DNA from: Actinomycetota bacterium
GTDB taxonomy: Bacteria > Actinomycetota > Thermoleophilia > Solirubrobacterales > Thermoleophilaceae
Reading direction: 5' to 3'
DNA: 15,029 nt
Assembly (NCBI GenBank): GCA_005883295.1
Contig: VAWV01000143.1
Location: forward strand, 1-15,029
Part shown: positions 12,446 to 15,029 of the stretch, piece after piece
Layout of the letters: every line of letters begins with the position of its first letter
How positions within the stretch are numbered: position 1 is the stretch's first letter
Made by a program: the position numbers and the translations under genes
The notes under the pieces: model-generated
The model's database searches: none
What the model was told of the DNA's origin: nothing
The model's input: only the letters and a program-made list of their open reading frames with translations

Positions 12446-14146
12446 CTACGCGGGGTGCCGGATCAGGTCGTCCGCGGGCACCGCGCGCAGGTGCCGCGCG
12501 TGGAGCTGGCTGCAGAGCGCGGCCAGGCGGTCCCGCCAGCTGGATTCCGTGAGGGTGACCTGGATGATGTCGCCACGGTCGATGTGCCCGATCGGGCCCG
12601 TTCCGGCGAGCCGGATCTGGCCGCGCACGGCGGAAGCGCCCGCCGTGTGCGCGAGCAGGTTCTGCGTGTACGTGAAGCCCTTGGCGGGCGCCTCGTAGTA
12701 GATGTGGCCGGTCACGCCGAGGTCGCGACCCAGGCGCTTGACCTGTGAGCGCGTCCCCATCCAGCGAATCGGCCCTCCGGGCTTGAGTCGCGGCAGGGGA
12801 TCGCTGCCGCTCTGCCGGATCGCCGCGAGCGTGACGGTGTCCACCTTGCCGCTCAGCCCGATCGACGCCGCGCCGCCATCGCTGCGGAGCTCGTTCGCTA
12901 CCTCCCCCGCGAGCGATTGCGGAGCGTCGATCACGACTCCCACGACCGGACGGGTTGTGTGAACGCTCGTGGTCGGCCCGCCTCCGAAGATCTTCGCGAA
13001 CGTGGAGAACGAGTCGTCGCTCATCACCCCCCACCCCAGGCTCGCCGCGACGGCGGCCATGCTCAGCGCGCGGCGCGGGCTCGGCAGGAGCGGCGGGAGG
13101 CGAGGCAGGAGGCGGTCGCGCCAGACCGGACGCCGCACATCGAGAGGCTCCGGTTGCACGACTGGCTCGCCCAGCACAGGCTCGTTGGCCTCGCGCCAGG
13201 CAACGTAGCGGCGGACGCCCTCCTCGAAGGGGGTCGACGCCCGCCAGCCGAGCTCACGCACGGCTCGCTCGCTCGAGACCTCCTTGCCTCCGAAGTCACC
13301 GGCCCTGGCCTCGGTGTGCGCGATCTCGACGTTGCCGAGCGTGTCCCTGACCGTCTGCGCGATCTCGAGGATCGTGGTCGTCTCCGTGCCGGCGAGGTTG
13401 TAGACCCGGTTGGCCGCCTCGGGCCTGAGCGCCTCGACGACCCCCGCCGCAAGGTCCTCCACGTATACGAAACGGCGACCCTGGCTGCCGTCGCCTGCGA
13501 CCGTCAGCGGGTCGCCCTTCAGTGCGCGCTCCACCATCGCCGGGACGACGGCCGCGACACGCGCCCTCGGCCCGTAGGGGATCCCGAAGCGAAGGATCGT
13601 GTAGTCGACGCCGTAGAGCTCGGCATAGGCCCGGCAGTAGAGCTCGCCCGCAAGCTTGGTGGCGCTGTACAGGTGGGCGGGATGGGCTAGCGGGGTGCCC
13701 TCGTCGACCGCGGTCGGCTCGCAGTCGCTGTACACCCAGATGGTGCTGCCGTACAGGACCCTCCGCACCCCGGTCGCGCGCGCCGCCTCGAGCACGGCCG
13801 CGGTGGCCCGGGCATTGAGCCGCTCGGCGCCCGCGGGGTCCGCCTGCACGTGGCCCACGTCCGCCATCGCGGCGAGATGGATCACCGCCGCACAGCCATC
13901 CATGGCCCGCGCGAGGGCGGCCGTGTCCGTCGCGTCGCCGATCACGGTCTCGACCGACCCCGGCTCGTGATGCGGCGACTGGCGCAGGTCGAAGATGCGC
14001 GGCTCGTACCCGCGCGCATCGAGCGCATCGACCACGTGGGAGCCGATGAACCCGGAGCCGCCCGTAACGAGCACGCGTGGGCGGTCGGCATGCCGGCCCG
14101 CGCCATTGGCGCAGGCACTCGGAATGGTGGGTCGCGGTGCGTCCAC
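12446..14146 (-). CDS. Extended SDR (NAD-dependent sugar-nucleotide epimerase/dehydratase) fused to a membrane segment and a degenerate NodB-like domain
   Basis: The 566-residue product has three parts. Residues 24-320 are an extended short-chain dehydrogenase of the UDP-glucose 4-epimerase type: GGSGFIGSHVV (29-39) for NAD, the D-T type loop near 71-75, Thr/Ser at 134-135, and the catalytic pair in YSATK (Y160, K164). Residues about 358-375 (RRALSMAAVAASLGWGVM) are a short hydrophobic, probably membrane-spanning segment after a Pro-rich linker. Residues about 400-562 look like a NodB polysaccharide-deacetylase fold without its metal ligands: VVGVVIDAP replaces the FDDG strand, and GDIIQVTLTESSW followed by a final helix resembles the family's last strand (GDIvLlHd). 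The SDR half would act on nucleotide sugars in the cytosol; the NodB-like half may bind a glycan outside. The start is GTG 14146 with no clear Shine-Dalgarno; the frame has a stop 63 bases upstream and no better start. Confidence 0.8.
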   Translation of the reverse strand: MDAPRPTIPSACANGAGRHADRPRVLVTGGSGFIGSHVVDALDARGYEPRIFDLRQSPHHEPGSVETVIGDATDTAALARAMDGCAAVIHLAAMADVGHVQADPAGAERLNARATAAVLEAARATGVRRVLYGSTIWVYSDCEPTAVDEGTPLAHPAHLYSATKLAGELYCRAYAELYGVDYTILRFGIPYGPRARVAAVVPAMVERALKGDPLTVAGDGSQGRRFVYVEDLAAGVVEALRPEAANRVYNLAGTETTTILEIAQTVRDTLGNVEIAHTEARAGDFGGKEVSSERAVRELGWRASTPFEEGVRRYVAWREANEPVLGEPVVQPEPLDVRRPVWRDRLLPRLPPLLPSPRRALSMAAVAASLGWGVMSDDSFSTFAKIFGGGPTTSVHTTRPVVGVVIDAPQSLAGEVANELRSDGGAASIGLSGKVDTVTLAAIRQSGSDPLPRLKPGGPIRWMGTRSQVKRLGRDLGVTGHIYYEAPAKGFTYTQNLLAHTAGASAVRGQIRLAGTGPIGHIDRGDIIQVTLTESSWRDRLAALCSQLHARHLRAVPADDLIRHPA

Positions 14147-14287
14147 GGCGAATCGAGTAGCTGAGAGTTCGGTGCCCGCGGCGATTTCGCTGCGCCGGCG
14201 GGAATAAGGCTAGGTCGCCGGGCGGCCGGACGGTACGCCGCAAGGCGGGAAGAGGATAGGCCATCTCAGGGCCTGTGTCCGCTCCGG
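14147..14287. other. 141-bp gap between the propeller gene and the SDR fusion
   Basis: This is the only sizeable intergenic stretch upstream of the SDR fusion, so its promoter should be here if the gene is not read from the propeller gene. I looked for -35/-10 pairs and hairpins on the minus strand and found nothing convincing; CCTTATTCC near 14201-14209 is the most AT-rich spot. Confidence 0.4.
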
Positions 14288-15029
14288 CTAGGGGAGCGGG
14301 GCTGCCGGCAATAGCGGCCGGTAGGAGTGGAGCACGCCGTTGTACCCCACGGCCAGCAGGGAGCCGTTGACCACCGTTGGAGCGGCAAGGACCGGCGTGC
14401 CGAAGGGCAAGATCGCGAGCGGCTTGCCGTCGGAGGCATCGACGGCGCGCACCTGCCCCGCCTGGCCAGTTCCCACATAGACGACTCCGTCTGCCACGAC
14501 GGGTGAGCTAGTCAGGCCCTTCGAGCCGATCGAAGCCTGCCAGGCGACCGTGAGGTGGCAATCGCTTTCTACGTGGAATGCGATCAGGCCCCGGTGATAC
14601 CGGTGATCCGGTGAGTCGCTCGGACTCGAGACGTAGACCATGCGGCGGGAGGAGTCGTACGCCGTCACGCCGAGCAGGCTTGATTCCCCGTCGTCCCTCG
14701 GGGTCGCCACCAACAGTCGTTGAAACGGCCCTCCTGAGATCCGGCCCCGCCGGTAGACGAACAGCTCGCCGTCCTTGTTGAGGGCAGTCAGCTGCGGTGG
14801 GCATCCCTTCGACCGGTAGAGCATCGGCGTGGATCCGAAATCCTGGTCGATCAGGAGCAGGCGCGAGAAGGGAAAGTTGCTCTGCTTGACGTTCAGGTGA
14901 CGGCCGAGCCGCACAACGCGCTCGGAGTAGCCGTAGTTCTGCTGCTTCCCGGCGGCGTTCCCGGTCGCCGCGTACACGTCCCCATCCGCGCGATCCACCG
15001 ACACCCCGCCCCAGCCCCAGACTCCCCCG
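14288..15029 (-). CDS. PQQ-type beta-propeller repeat protein (5' partial)
   Basis: The frame is open to the window's end, so the start lies beyond it; the GTG at 15004 falls inside a conserved run (GGVWGWGGVSVD) and is not the real start. About 247 residues are visible. Blade-like repeats occur: VSVDRADGDVYAATGNA, LTSSPVVADGVVYVGTGQ, VRAVDASDGKPL and AAPTVVNGSLLAVGYNG. This fits the eight-bladed PQQ / BamB-like propeller family, usually exported; whether it binds PQQ or only serves as a scaffold cannot be told from the C-terminal part. Such genes are common in multiple copies in soil actinobacteria and acidobacteria. It lies upstream of the SDR fusion on the same strand. Confidence 0.8.
   Translation of the reverse strand, partial: GGVWGWGGVSVDRADGDVYAATGNAAGKQQNYGYSERVVRLGRHLNVKQSNFPFSRLLLIDQDFGSTPMLYRSKGCPPQLTALNKDGELFVYRRGRISGGPFQRLLVATPRDDGESSLLGVTAYDSSRRMVYVSSPSDSPDHRYHRGLIAFHVESDCHLTVAWQASIGSKGLTSSPVVADGVVYVGTGQAGQVRAVDASDGKPLAILPFGTPVLAAPTVVNGSLLAVGYNGVLHSYRPLLPAAPLP

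Noticed and set aside
1..15029. CRISPR array, tRNA, rRNA, transposase or integrase
   Set aside because: I looked for short regularly spaced repeats, tRNA arms and recombinase motifs on both strands and saw none.

Overview
The window is very GC-rich, densely coding, and carries long antisense shadow frames. Its gene set (PAC2-family protein, poxvirus-type topoisomerase IB, PD-(D/E)XK iron-sulfur UvrD-type helicase, secreted S53 peptidase, PQQ-type propeller, peptidoglycan-binding protein) fits a soil-type actinobacterium. Class Thermoleophilia (Solirubrobacterales/Gaiellales) is my best guess from general familiarity, not from a marker gene. No rRNA, tRNA, CRISPR array, transposase or integrase was seen.

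Layout. 1-1149 (+): 3' part of a secreted barrel-like protein with a C-terminal peptidoglycan-binding domain; its start lies before the window. 1153-2454 (-): one uninterrupted frame joining a GNAT acetyltransferase to a lipoprotein-like NodB polysaccharide deacetylase. About 2512-3339 (+): a PAC2-family protein, divergent from the GNAT gene, with no obvious start codon where homology would place it. 3432-7264 (-): three tightly packed genes, namely a zinc-ribbon PrsW-like membrane protein, a single-pass anchored protein of unknown function, and an S53 (kumamolisin-like) peptidase. 7317-10478 (-): a 1053-residue UvrD-type helicase with a C-terminal Fe-S PD-(D/E)XK nuclease. 10501-11346 and 11357-12403 (+): an inositol-monophosphatase-family enzyme followed by topoisomerase IB. 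12446-14146 (-): an extended SDR (sugar-nucleotide epimerase type) fused to a membrane segment and a degenerate NodB-like domain. 14288-15029 (-): 3' part of a PQQ-type beta-propeller protein.

The most striking signal is a direct repeat. The last 52 codons plus stop of the helicase gene (7317-7475) occur again at 3527-3685 in the same orientation, 3790 bp away. The copies differ at 17 of 159 bases by hand alignment; 14 of the 15 changed codons are synonymous. The repeats bracket exactly the PrsW-like / anchored protein / S53 block, and the distal copy has replaced the natural 3' end of the S53 gene, whose frame runs on for 83 out-of-frame residues. This looks like a small island that inserted at, or was captured with, the 3' end of the helicase gene and restored it with a related-species version, although no recombinase is visible.

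Functionally, much of the window concerns the cell envelope or the outside of the cell: a peptidoglycan-binding barrel, an intact and a degenerate NodB domain, a nucleotide-sugar epimerase, a secreted protease and a propeller protein. The helicase-nuclease and TopIB are DNA-maintenance genes, and the IMPase-family enzyme is metabolic.
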